DNA from: Arcobacter sp. LA11
GTDB lineage: Bacteria; Campylobacterota; Campylobacteria; Campylobacterales; Arcobacteraceae
Assembly: GCF_001895145.1 (NCBI RefSeq)
Contig: NZ_BDIR01000002.1
Coordinates: 248,001-312,000, forward strand
Reading direction: 5' to 3'
Length of the DNA stretch: 64,000 nt
Below the pieces are notes generated by a model that saw only the letters and a list, made by a program, of their open reading frames with translations, was not told the origin of the DNA and made no database searches. Positions 26,437 to 35,988 of the stretch are shown here, piece by piece (the stretch's first letter is position 1; the number at the start of each line of letters is the position of its first letter). The position numbers were made by a program, and so were the translations under genes.

Positions 26437-28528
26437 TAGATTAAAAGAACTTTATCTTCAAAAACAAAAAATTGAAATAGAGATAAAACAACTTGAATCA
26501 AAACTTCAAAAAAAAGAGAATAAACAATTAACAAAAGATGAAAAAATAGAGTTATTTAAAACTCTATTTGTTTCAAGAGAAGATATTTTTGCTAAGAAAT
26601 GGATTAGCAAAGATGGAACTAAACAAGGTTTTTATCCTGTAACACAAACTTTTAAAGGGAATGACTTTATACCTATAACTAATAAAGATATAGAGTTACA
26701 TTTAAGAGGACAAATACAACTTGCTTCATATTTAATCAATAAAGAAAATAAATCAAAATATATAGTTTTTGAAATTACTCAACAAGATAAAAATAGATTA
26801 AATAAAGCTTTTCAAGAATTATCAATAAATGCTCTTTTTGAATATAGTTCATATAACTCCATATTAGTTTGGGTGTTTTTTAAAGAAGTAATAGAAACAA
26901 AAAAACTTAAAAAATTTGCAGAATATATAATAAAAAAATCTAATACTCGTGCAAAAATCTATCCGAATAAAGAGTTTGTGACAAATGCAAGTTTAGGTGA
27001 TTTGATAGAATTACCTTTACATTGGAAATTTAGAGATGAAAATAAAACAGTTTTTTTTGATAGTAAAACAGATAAAATTTTTGAAAATCAATGGGAAATA
27101 TTACAAAATATAAAAAAAGTTACACAAGAAGAAGTAGAAAAATATATTGAGTTTGAAAAAGTAAATAGAACAAATTTAATATTTGAGGATATTGATTTTC
27201 CAACATTTAAATTGGCTATTAAAGTATATGATTATTTATATATTCCTACAGAAAATTTATCAAAATCATTTATAAACAAATTAAAATCATTTGCAACTTT
27301 TGATAACCCTCAAATTAAAATTTTATTAAGTCTTCGTAAACCTTTATATAATACTCCAAGAGTTATTAAGAATTTTGAAGAAGATGAAACATATTTAAAA
27401 TTACCACGAGGATTAATATATCAATTGGAAGATTTCTTTTTAGAAAATAGTCTCTCTTTTGAACTTCAAAATAAAACTTTTTTTGAGCGAGTAGAAACTA
27501 AAAAGGTAAAATTTAATCTTCGAGATGAACAAAAAGTTGCTATAGATAGAATTATGGAAAATGATTTTTGTATCTGTGTTGCACCACCTGGGTTTGGAAA
27601 AACTTTAATTGGTGCAAAAATGTTTGAATTAAGGGTTTGTTCTACTTTAATAATAGTAAATAAAAATATGCTTTTAAATCAATGGATAGATAGGTTTGTT
27701 GATTATTTTGGATATACGAAAAAAGATATTGGTTATTTAGGAAAAGGTGATAATAAATTAAATGGTAAAATAGATATTGCAACAATGCAAAGTTTAAAAA
27801 ATAATCCTGATATAATAAATAATTATTCTTTTGTAATAGTAGATGAGTGTCATCATATTCCTGCAATAACGTTTGAGCAGATAGTAAAACAGTTTTTTGG
27901 TAAATATATTCTAGGATTAAGTGCAACTCCTAATAGAAAAGATGGTTTAGAGCCAATCCTTTTCCAACAATTAGGAAAAATTGCTTATGAATATAAAAAG
28001 AAAAAAACGTTTAACAATAAATTGGAAATTGTAAAAACAGAGTTTATAAGTAACGCAGATAATTATGCGACACTAATTAATGAACTTTGTGTTGATAAAA
28101 ATAGAAATAATCAAATAATAAAATATATTAAACGTTATAATGACAGGAAAATTTTAGTTTTAACCGATAGAATTGAACATATAAATGTTTTAGAAAAAAT
28201 GTTAGAGAGTGAAAACTTTGATTTTGTTTCTATTCATGGAAGTATGAATAAAAAAGAACAAACAGAAAAGATGAATTTGGTTGAAAGTAAAGAGCTAATT
28301 TTAGCTACAACTTCATATTTTGGTGAGGGTATAGATTTTCCACACTTAAATACAATTATTTTTGCGACACCAATTTCATATTATGGAAGATTAGTTCAAT
28401 ATTTAGGAAGAATAGGCAGGGGAAATCAAGAGTGTTTAGCAATTGATTTTCTTGATTATAAAAATGCAATGCTAAATTCAGCTTACAAAAAAAGAGTTGA
28501 AGGTTATAAGCAGATGCATTATATTTAA
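26420..28528 (+). CDS. Primase-like domain fused to SF2 helicase (TOTE-like)
   Basis: The 702-residue protein starts with a coiled coil (1-40). Residues ~44-200 resemble the primase domain of TOTE conflict systems (FVSREDIFAKKW; LGDLIELPLHW). The helicase follows: P-loop APPGFGKT at 388-395, DECH box 475-478, LSATPNRKDG and a C-terminal YLGRIGRG motif. The primase metal motif usually has two Asp but reads VFEITQQD, and the SxH motif has Leu for His, so priming activity is doubtful. It overlaps ccmA by 17 bases and has no visible partner. Family placement is from memory; a defence role is inferred. Confidence 0.6.
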   Translation: MNQIHDRLKELYLQKQKIEIEIKQLESKLQKKENKQLTKDEKIELFKTLFVSREDIFAKKWISKDGTKQGFYPVTQTFKGNDFIPITNKDIELHLRGQIQLASYLINKENKSKYIVFEITQQDKNRLNKAFQELSINALFEYSSYNSILVWVFFKEVIETKKLKKFAEYIIKKSNTRAKIYPNKEFVTNASLGDLIELPLHWKFRDENKTVFFDSKTDKIFENQWEILQNIKKVTQEEVEKYIEFEKVNRTNLIFEDIDFPTFKLAIKVYDYLYIPTENLSKSFINKLKSFATFDNPQIKILLSLRKPLYNTPRVIKNFEEDETYLKLPRGLIYQLEDFFLENSLSFELQNKTFFERVETKKVKFNLRDEQKVAIDRIMENDFCICVAPPGFGKTLIGAKMFELRVCSTLIIVNKNMLLNQWIDRFVDYFGYTKKDIGYLGKGDNKLNGKIDIATMQSLKNNPDIINNYSFVIVDECHHIPAITFEQIVKQFFGKYILGLSATPNRKDGLEPILFQQLGKIAYEYKKKKTFNNKLEIVKTEFISNADNYATLINELCVDKNRNNQIIKYIKRYNDRKILVLTDRIEHINVLEKMLESENFDFVSIHGSMNKKEQTEKMNLVESKELILATTSYFGEGIDFPHLNTIIFATPISYYGRLVQYLGRIGRGNQECLAIDFLDYKNAMLNSAYKKRVEGYKQMHYI

Positions 28529-28545
28529 AATTTTAAGAGGAAAAA

Positions 28546-30192
28546 ATGTTAGGAATTATAGTTTGGACTTTGCTTATTGCGATAGTTGTTAATCTCTTAT
28601 TAAAAAGATTTCATTTACCTACGATTATTGGTTATATATTTACTGGAACCATTATTGCTTATACTTTTGGTTTACATAGTGCTGTTCATAATCATGAGTT
28701 AAAAGAAATCGCTGAATTTGGTGTTGTTTTTCTGATGTTTACAATTGGATTAGAGTTTTCAATTGAGCATCTTAAGAAAATGAGAATGGAAGTATTTTTT
28801 ACAGGAAGTTTACAAATTTTAGTGACTACAGTTTTTGTAGTAACAATTTGTACTCTTGTAATAGGTTTTGATTTTAAAACTTCATTGATAATTGGTGCTG
28901 CTTTATCTTTATCTTCAACTGCAATTGTTTTGAAAACTTATAATGAAACAAATGATATTAAGAAAAGACATGGGCAAAGAGTTCTTGGTATTTTGATTAT
29001 GCAAGATATTGCAGTAATCCCAATATTACTTATGATATCGTTCTTTACAATGGGTGATGAAAAAAGTGTATTCAGTCTAATTCTTGAAACTACAATTGCA
29101 GCTATTATATTAATAGCACTTTTATATGTTTCTGGAAAATATCTATTAGAACCTTTCTTTGAACATGTTACACGTTCAAAGTCTGATGAATTATTTGTAG
29201 CTTCAGTACTTTTAATAGCTGTTGGTGCATCATATTTGGCTCATTATTTTGGATTTACATATTCACTTGGAGCTTTTGTTGCCGGTATGATGATTAGTGA
29301 AACAAAATTTAAACATCAAGTTGAGGCTGACTTAACCCCTTTTAGGAATTTATTACTAGGTGTCTTTTTTATAACAGTTGGTATGCAAATAGATTTTATT
29401 GTTATTGCAGAAAATATTTTTATGATATTATTGCTTTTACCAATCCTTTTAATTTTAAAATATATTATAATTTATAGTTTAGTAAGAATTGATGATACAA
29501 AAAGAGTTGCTTTTAAAACTGCGCTGTCTTTAGTTCAAATTGGGGAGTTTTCACTTGCAATTTTAGAACTTGCTAGAAGTAATGATCTTGTAGATCCTAC
29601 TCATTCTCAAATTTTAATAGTAACAATAGTAATATCAATGATATTAACTCCTATTGTACTTAAAAATATCTCTCCTCTTGCGGCAAAATTAGTCCCTGAA
29701 GATAAAATGAATGTTACAAGTAATCATAATATAGAAAAGGATACAAAAGGACATATTGTTGTTCTTGGGTTTGGACATTTAGGACAAGAAATTGCACATA
29801 ATCTTAGACTCGATGGACATGAGTATGTAATTATTGAACATAATTTAAAATATTTTGAAATGGGATTTAAAGCTGATGAGCCTATAATTTTTGGAAATGC
29901 AGCCCATAAGCATATATTAGAATCTGTAAATATTAAAGATGCTTGTGCAGTTATAGTTGCCATTGATAATCAAGAAAAAGTACATTTAATTTGTGAAGTA
30001 ATAGATGACTTAACTCATAATACAAAGACTATAGTAAAAGTAACTAGATTTTCTGAAAAAGAAGAATTGAAATCTCTTCATCTTGAACATATAATTGTTG
30101 AAGATGATATCGTTGCACGTGCCCTTGTTGATGAAACAAAAGAGTGTATGTTAGATTTTGAAAGAGAAAAAGAAAAGATAAATCAGAGTTAA
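28546..30192 (+). CDS. Kef-type cation:proton antiporter with TrkA-N domain
   Basis: This 548-residue protein has about 12 membrane helices in the first ~385 residues (CPA2 type), including GFTYSLGAFVAGMMISET. A cytoplasmic Rossmann domain follows with GFGHLG at about 407-412. It probably exchanges K+ or Na+ for protons, with gating by a nucleotide bound to the TrkA-N domain. No glutathione-binding partner gene (KefF/G) is adjacent. An AGAGGAAAAA site precedes ATG. Its 3' end overlaps the convergent acyltransferase gene by 4 bases. Confidence 0.87.
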   Translation: MLGIIVWTLLIAIVVNLLLKRFHLPTIIGYIFTGTIIAYTFGLHSAVHNHELKEIAEFGVVFLMFTIGLEFSIEHLKKMRMEVFFTGSLQILVTTVFVVTICTLVIGFDFKTSLIIGAALSLSSTAIVLKTYNETNDIKKRHGQRVLGILIMQDIAVIPILLMISFFTMGDEKSVFSLILETTIAAIILIALLYVSGKYLLEPFFEHVTRSKSDELFVASVLLIAVGASYLAHYFGFTYSLGAFVAGMMISETKFKHQVEADLTPFRNLLLGVFFITVGMQIDFIVIAENIFMILLLLPILLILKYIIIYSLVRIDDTKRVAFKTALSLVQIGEFSLAILELARSNDLVDPTHSQILIVTIVISMILTPIVLKNISPLAAKLVPEDKMNVTSNHNIEKDTKGHIVVLGFGHLGQEIAHNLRLDGHEYVIIEHNLKYFEMGFKADEPIIFGNAAHKHILESVNIKDACAVIVAIDNQEKVHLICEVIDDLTHNTKTIVKVTRFSEKEELKSLHLEHIIVEDDIVARALVDETKECMLDFEREKEKINQS

Positions 30193-31898
30193 TCTCCGAT
30201 ATATCTTTTTCTAGCATTTGCTTTTATTTTTGTAACATCTACTAATATAAAACCATCTACACAATCAGAAAAGTCTGGGTCTATATTAAATCCTAAAAAT
30301 TTTACGCCGCCTTCTTCACAAATATCGGAGTATTGTTTAAACAAAGTTGGAACTGTAACACCCATACTATTTAAACTTGATTTTAAAATCTTAAAATCTT
30401 TTTTTCTATCATTTAAATCAAAAATTCCTTTTAAATCTTGAATATGTGAAGAGTATTGATATGGCATTTTTGCTTCAATCATCTCTTCTTCATTTTTAAA
30501 ATAATGAGAATAATAGAATATCAACATATCTTTTGCAATTTTAGGAAACGTCCCTGAAATAGATACAGGACCAAACATATATTTTATATTTGGATTGTTT
30601 TTTAAGTATGCACCAATTCCATACCATAGATAATCTAAAGCTCTAGTTCCCCAGTATTTAGGTTGAACAAAACTTCTTCCTAGCTCAATAGAGTTTTTTA
30701 AATAAGGATTGAATTTATCATGATATTTAAATAAGGTATTAGAATAAAAACCTTTAACTCCAATATTTTTATTTATAAAGTCACCATTTCCAATTCTATA
30801 CGAACCTACAATTTCTAAGTCATTTTCATCCCAAAGAATAATATGTTGATAATAGATGTCGTATTTGTCCGTATCTCTTTTTTTATTTATTCCTTCACCA
30901 ACTTTTCTAAAAGACAACTCTCTTAATCTACCTAATTCTTTTAAAACTACAGAATCATCTTCATAATCATATAAATAGATTTTTTTCCCATCTCCTGTTT
31001 CACCAATAAGTTGAGATTTTTTTAACTCTTTTATTAAATCATCTTTTTTTTGAGGATGGGCAATTGCTTTTTGTGTGACAAAATAAGATTTTTTACCCCT
31101 TTTTAAAGAGTATAAATGTTTTTTATATAAATTGATTATGTATTTTTTATCTAATCCTCTTGGTTTAATATGCTCATTTGGAATTATCTCTCCTACTTTC
31201 ATATTAATATTTGTTGATTTTTTCTTGAACATTTCATTTGATAACAGAAGAGTTGAAAATGTTTTATTTATTACTGAGATAGTATAAAATGTTTTAGAAT
31301 TTTTACCTCCAATGAAAATAGGTAAAATTGGAGCATTTGAATGCAATGCAAAATTTAGAAAGCCTTTATTCCAATAAGGGTCTTTAATTCCCTTTGCTGA
31401 AGCCCTGCTAACTTCTCCAGCAGGGAATATAATAATAGCTTCTTCATTGTTTAAGGCTTCATATACTTTTTTTATATCTTGTTTTGATTGTCTCATTTTG
31501 TAATTATCAATTGGAATAAAAAGGGATTTCAAAGCATCAATACCAACTAAAAAATCATTTGCAACAATCTTTACATCACTTCTTACTGTACCTACTAATT
31601 TTAATAAAGATAAAGCATCCAGACCACCTAGAGGGTGATTTGCAATGATTACAACTTTTCCAGAACTAGGTATGTTTTGTAAATTATTACTTGAAACAGT
31701 ATAATCAAAATTAAAATAATCTAATACTGCATCTACAAATTCAAAACCTTTTAAATGTGAATTTTTCTCTAAAAAATCATTGATTGAATTTTCATGTACC
31801 ACTTTTTTTGCAAGCTTTATGAGGGATTTATTCAAAAAGTTCGGGTTTTTAGCAATATTTGGGAACTTTTTTTCTATCTCTTTTTGCACATTTATCAT
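30189..31898 (-). CDS. Two-domain acyltransferase, OlsF-like (possible ornithine-lipid synthase)
   Basis: The N-terminal half (to ~270) is a PlsC-type acyltransferase with NHPLGGLDALSL and FPAGEVSR. The C-terminal half (~310-530) matches the GNAT/hemolysin-like acyltransferase family that includes OlsB (VGSYRIGNGDF, ELGRSFVQPKYWG, FGPVSISGTFPK). This order is that of OlsF from Serratia and Flavobacterium, which makes ornithine lipids from ornithine and two acyl donors. The amino acid used cannot be told from sequence. No membrane segment is evident. It is transcribed convergently to the Kef gene. Confidence 0.7.
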   Translation of the reverse strand: MINVQKEIEKKFPNIAKNPNFLNKSLIKLAKKVVHENSINDFLEKNSHLKGFEFVDAVLDYFNFDYTVSSNNLQNIPSSGKVVIIANHPLGGLDALSLLKLVGTVRSDVKIVANDFLVGIDALKSLFIPIDNYKMRQSKQDIKKVYEALNNEEAIIIFPAGEVSRASAKGIKDPYWNKGFLNFALHSNAPILPIFIGGKNSKTFYTISVINKTFSTLLLSNEMFKKKSTNINMKVGEIIPNEHIKPRGLDKKYIINLYKKHLYSLKRGKKSYFVTQKAIAHPQKKDDLIKELKKSQLIGETGDGKKIYLYDYEDDSVVLKELGRLRELSFRKVGEGINKKRDTDKYDIYYQHIILWDENDLEIVGSYRIGNGDFINKNIGVKGFYSNTLFKYHDKFNPYLKNSIELGRSFVQPKYWGTRALDYLWYGIGAYLKNNPNIKYMFGPVSISGTFPKIAKDMLIFYYSHYFKNEEEMIEAKMPYQYSSHIQDLKGIFDLNDRKKDFKILKSSLNSMGVTVPTLFKQYSDICEEGGVKFLGFNIDPDFSDCVDGFILVDVTKIKANARKRYIGD

Positions 31899-32051
31899 TA
31901 TTACTCCTTAAATATTGAATTTTAGAAAAAGAGTATTACAACTAAGTTACATATTGCCAATTATTAATATGAAAGAGATTTAAAAATAATATGAAGAAAA
32001 TTAATAATTATTTTTTGAAAATTATTAATTTTTTAAACTCCTTATATACTG

Positions 32052-32084
32052 AAAGCTGCAATGAATTATTTAAGTGACAGCTTT
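32052..32084. promoter_or_regulatory. Inverted repeat 1 upstream of the PhoX-like gene
   Basis: AAAGCTG and CAGCTTT are perfect 7-base arms around a 19-base spacer. It is the first of three inverted repeats in the 298-base gap between the divergent acyltransferase and PhoX-like genes. It shares two bases with the second. Confidence 0.45.
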
Positions 32085-32111
32085 GGTAACCATAATATTT
32101 AATGTTACCAA
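32083..32111. promoter_or_regulatory. Inverted repeat 2 upstream of the PhoX-like gene
   Basis: TTGGTAAC and GTTACCAA are perfect 8-base arms separated by 13 bases. The centres of the arms are 21 bases apart, two DNA turns, which suits a dimeric regulator. It lies about 90 bases before the lipoprotein start. Confidence 0.5.
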
Positions 32112-32146
32112 CTTGTAATTTTTCACTTTTATAATTCCCAAATCAT

Positions 32147-32166
32147 ACGTATTTTTAATAATACGT
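32147..32166. promoter_or_regulatory. Inverted repeat 3 upstream of the PhoX-like gene
   Basis: ACGTATT and AATACGT, 7-base arms with a 6-base spacer, end 30 bases before the ATG. This position would overlap the promoter or early leader, so it could be an operator or a leader hairpin. Confidence 0.45.
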
Positions 32167-32196
32167 TATAAGAAAATATTATAAAAGGAAATCTAA

Positions 32197-35100
32197 ATGA
32201 AGAAATCGTATCTTAGTCTTAGTGCATGTGCTGTTTTAGCAACTTTTATGTTTGTTGGTTGTGGAGGGAGTTCTTCTGGTTCTTCATCTTCTTCAACTTC
32301 TTCAGGAACTTTAAGTCTTAACCCAAATCTTGCAAATATTGATTATACTTGTGGAAGTATTTCTGGTGTTACAGGAACAAATGGTGAATATAGTTATAAA
32401 TCAGGAGATACTTGTACTTTTACAATTGGAGGATTAGAGTTAAGTGCAACACCTAGTTCTAATTTAACAATTGAAAAAATTGCAGAAGCTAATGAAAATG
32501 TATCAAGTGATGCACTTGCTGCATATATTATTGCTAAAATGAGTAAAAAATCAGGAGAGACTTATGATATAAATAATCTTCCTGATACATTTACTTTGCC
32601 AGAAGATATTGAAGGTGATACTGGAAGTCCTTTAGATTTTACTTCTATGGATAGTTTAATAGAAGATTTACCATCTGATTTAAAAGATAAAGTAGAGACT
32701 GTTAAATTTGATATTAGAACTAAGTTTGCAAATAAAGTAGAAGTAAAATTTGAAGAAATTGCAACACCAACTACAGAAGAAACAAAAACAACACAACAAG
32801 CATCTAGTAAAGCAACTATTAATGGTACGGAACAATCAATTGGTTATACGACTATTATGAAAACAGGAGATACTGATAATAGTGAAATCTTTGGTTTAGT
32901 TAAAGATTACACAGATGCTGCAATTACATTTGAAGGTGATAATTCACCATATATTTGTAATGGAACAAATGATGGAGTTGGTTCAGGTCTTGATTATTCT
33001 TCATTTTTAAATGTAAATGATAAATTGTATATGGTATCTCAGTTTGAGTGTCAAATTGGTGCAATGTATATGACAGAGTTAGAACAAAATGCAACTACTG
33101 GTGCATTAAGTGCTAAAGAAGGAACTCTAAAATTTATTTCTCAAAAAGATGAATTTGGTGGTTTTGTTCATTGTGCTGGTCAAAAAACTCCTTGGGAATC
33201 TCATTTAGGTTCAGAAGAGTATGAGACAGATGCAAGAGGTGTTGAAGAAGATGCCGATGAAAATGGTGTAACTGGAAGTAAATATTATGATGAAACTGCA
33301 AAGTTTTGGAAAAACGATGCAACATTAATGTCTCCATATTATTATGGTTGGACTCCTGAAGTAAAAATTGATTCATCTGGAAATGCTCAATACTCTAAGC
33401 ATTATTCAATGGGTAGATTTTCTCATGAGTTATCATATGTGATGCCAGATGAAAAAACTGTATATTTATCAGATGATGGAACAAATGTAGGTTTCTTTAT
33501 GTTTATTGCAGATACAGCAAAAGATTTAAGTACAGGAACACTATATGCAGCAAAATGGAACCAAGTTTCAGAAATTGGAGTAGGAGCTGGAGAAGCAAAT
33601 ATTACTTGGATTAATTTAGGTCATGCAACTAATACTGAGATTAGAGCTTACTTAGATCCTGATAATGATATTTCAACGAATGATGCTTTAGTGTTCTCTG
33701 ATATCTTTGAAACTGTAGAACCGTCAAGTGGAACGTGTGCTACTGGTTATACGGCAGTTAATACAAGCTCAAATTATGATGAATGTTTAAAGGTTAAGAC
33801 TGGAATGGAAAAAGCAGCGTCTAGATTAGAAACTAGAAGATACGCAGCAATTATGGGAGCTACTACTGAATTTAGAAAAGAAGAAGGTATCACTTTTGAT
33901 AAAAACTCTGGAAAATTATATGTTGCTATGAGTTCAGTTGAAAGAGGTATGGAAGATAATAAAAAAAGTGGTGTAGATAATACTAAATATGATATTGGTG
34001 GAAATAATGATATTAAAGTTGAGTACAACAAATGTGGAGCTGTTTATGCTTTAGATGTAAATACTCAAACTGCAATGGATACAGATGATAATACTATATC
34101 TTCTTCTTTTGTTGTTAAGAATATGAAATCAATAATTGAAGGTACTCCTGTATCATATGCAGATACTTCTATTTATGCAGAAAACTCTTGTGATGTAAAT
34201 GGAATTTCAAATCCAGATAATGTTGCATTTTTAGATAACTCAGATATTTTGATGATTGGAGAGGATACTTCAAAACATGAAAATAATGTTGTTTGGGCTT
34301 ACAATGTTAAAACTAAAGAATTAACTAGAACATTTACAACTCCAACTGGGGCAGAGACTACTTCACCATTTTGGTATAGTGATTTAAAAAATGGATTTGG
34401 ATATATGTCAGTTGTTACACAACATCCAGATAATGATGATAAAGAATCTGCAATTGGATATGTTGGACCATTTAAAAACTTAGCTGATTTAAAAGAATCT
34501 AACTCGATTAATTCTATCAATAAAATTGCTTCATATGAAACTTCAGTAGAAGGTGGAAGTGAAATTGTAGCATTTGATAAAGATTCAAATAAAGTATATA
34601 CAACAAATGGTGATGCTAATGCTTTAGATATCTCAACATTGACTTATAATAGTGAAACAAAAGCTACAACTATTGTAAAAGTAAGTTCAATTGATTTATC
34701 AACTTATGGAGATGGTGTAAATTCTGTTGCTGTTTCAAATGGAAAAGTTGCAGTTGCTGTTGAAAAAGTTGATTCAGTTGATGATTCAAAGCAATTAAAA
34801 GGTTCAGTTGTAATATTTGATACTACAGGAACACATCTTAAAACTGTGGAAGCTGGTTATTTACCAGATATGGTTACTTTCAATGAAGATGGTACAAAAA
34901 TTGTTGTTGCAAATGAAGGTGAACCAAATTCAGATTACTCTTATGATCCAGTTGGAACAGTTGGTGTTATTGATATTGCAAGTGACTATGCCTATACTGA
35001 TATTGGTTTTGATGGAGTGACTATTCCTGCTGAGGTTGTTCTAAAAGATGGTGTTGATGCTTCTTTAGATTTAGAACCTGAATATATCACAATTTCAGGA

Positions 35101-35916
35101 ACTAAAGCATATGTAACACTTCAAGAAAATAATGCATTAGCAATAGTAGATATTTCTACAAATAGTGTTGATTCTGTTGTTTCTTTAGGATTTAAGGATC
35201 ATTCATTAGAAGAAAATTCAATTGATATTGAAGAAGAAGGTGAAACGCTTTTAAAAACATATACAGGTCTTTATGGAATGTATCAACCAGATTCAATTGA
35301 TTCATATAAAATTGGAACTAAAACATACTTAGTTACTGCAAATGAGGGTGATGGAAGAGAATATGGTGATTATGAAAATGAAACTAAAATCTCTAAATTA
35401 AGTTTAGATTCTTCAATAGCTTCTGCATATACTGATGAAAACGATTTAAAAGTAAATAATGAGCTAGGAAAAGTTAATGATTCATATACTAAATTATATA
35501 CATTTGGAGCAAGATCATTTTCAATTTGGGATGAAATGGGTGCTTTAGTATTTGATAGTAAAAATGAATTAGCAAAATTAACTTCTAAATTTGAACCTGA
35601 ATTATTTAACCATGATGATGGAGAAAAAGATGGAAGAAGTGGAAATAAAGGTGTTGAACCTGAGGCTTTAGCCGTAGGTGAAGTAAATGATAAAACTTAT
35701 GCTTTTGTTGGATTAGAAAGACAAAGTGCAATTGTTATTTACGATATATCAACTCCTGAGAATGCAAAGTTTGTTAGATATATAGATACAAAAACTGCAG
35801 ATATCTCTCCTGAAGGTATGAAGTTTATCTCTAAAGAAGACAGTCCTACTGGAAATGCACTATTATTAGTTGCTTTTGAAGTTAGTGGCTCTACTGTAGC
35901 ATATGAAATTAAGTAA
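32197..35916 (+). CDS. Giant lipoprotein: PhoX-like (DUF839) region fused to choice-of-anchor-I domain
   Basis: The 1239-residue protein has a signal peptide with lipobox (FVGCGGSS) and a Ser-rich linker. A small Cys-paired domain (DYTCGSISG, GDTCTFTIGG) follows. Residues ~230-790 resemble the DUF839/PhoX phosphatase fold (TRRYAAIMGATTEFRKEEG, SNPDNVAFL). Residues ~800-1239 match the choice-of-anchor I beta-propeller (VVANEGEPNSDYSYDPVGTV, EPEALAVGEV). PhoX enzymes are calcium/iron alkaline phosphatases; whether the metal ligands are complete here I could not establish. It is probably surface- or periplasm-facing. A di-haem lipoprotein gene follows after a terminator. Confidence 0.7.
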   Translation: MKKSYLSLSACAVLATFMFVGCGGSSSGSSSSSTSSGTLSLNPNLANIDYTCGSISGVTGTNGEYSYKSGDTCTFTIGGLELSATPSSNLTIEKIAEANENVSSDALAAYIIAKMSKKSGETYDINNLPDTFTLPEDIEGDTGSPLDFTSMDSLIEDLPSDLKDKVETVKFDIRTKFANKVEVKFEEIATPTTEETKTTQQASSKATINGTEQSIGYTTIMKTGDTDNSEIFGLVKDYTDAAITFEGDNSPYICNGTNDGVGSGLDYSSFLNVNDKLYMVSQFECQIGAMYMTELEQNATTGALSAKEGTLKFISQKDEFGGFVHCAGQKTPWESHLGSEEYETDARGVEEDADENGVTGSKYYDETAKFWKNDATLMSPYYYGWTPEVKIDSSGNAQYSKHYSMGRFSHELSYVMPDEKTVYLSDDGTNVGFFMFIADTAKDLSTGTLYAAKWNQVSEIGVGAGEANITWINLGHATNTEIRAYLDPDNDISTNDALVFSDIFETVEPSSGTCATGYTAVNTSSNYDECLKVKTGMEKAASRLETRRYAAIMGATTEFRKEEGITFDKNSGKLYVAMSSVERGMEDNKKSGVDNTKYDIGGNNDIKVEYNKCGAVYALDVNTQTAMDTDDNTISSSFVVKNMKSIIEGTPVSYADTSIYAENSCDVNGISNPDNVAFLDNSDILMIGEDTSKHENNVVWAYNVKTKELTRTFTTPTGAETTSPFWYSDLKNGFGYMSVVTQHPDNDDKESAIGYVGPFKNLADLKESNSINSINKIASYETSVEGGSEIVAFDKDSNKVYTTNGDANALDISTLTYNSETKATTIVKVSSIDLSTYGDGVNSVAVSNGKVAVAVEKVDSVDDSKQLKGSVVIFDTTGTHLKTVEAGYLPDMVTFNEDGTKIVVANEGEPNSDYSYDPVGTVGVIDIASDYAYTDIGFDGVTIPAEVVLKDGVDASLDLEPEYITISGTKAYVTLQENNALAIVDISTNSVDSVVSLGFKDHSLEENSIDIEEEGETLLKTYTGLYGMYQPDSIDSYKIGTKTYLVTANEGDGREYGDYENETKISKLSLDSSIASAYTDENDLKVNNELGKVNDSYTKLYTFGARSFSIWDEMGALVFDSKNELAKLTSKFEPELFNHDDGEKDGRSGNKGVEPEALAVGEVNDKTYAFVGLERQSAIVIYDISTPENAKFVRYIDTKTADISPEGMKFISKEDSPTGNALLLVAFEVSGSTVAYEIK

Positions 35917-35926
35917 TTGAAAATAT

Positions 35927-35951
35927 AAAGAAGTGGCTTATCCACTTCTTT
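35927..35951 (+). terminator. Rho-independent terminator behind the PhoX-like gene
   Basis: A 10-base perfect stem (AAAGAAGTGG/CCACTTCTTT) has a 5-base loop and a T-rich tract a few bases later. It lies 10 bases after the stop codon. Confidence 0.75.
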
Positions 35952-35988
35952 ATAAATAGATTTTTTTAAATATTTTAAAGGAAAAAAA

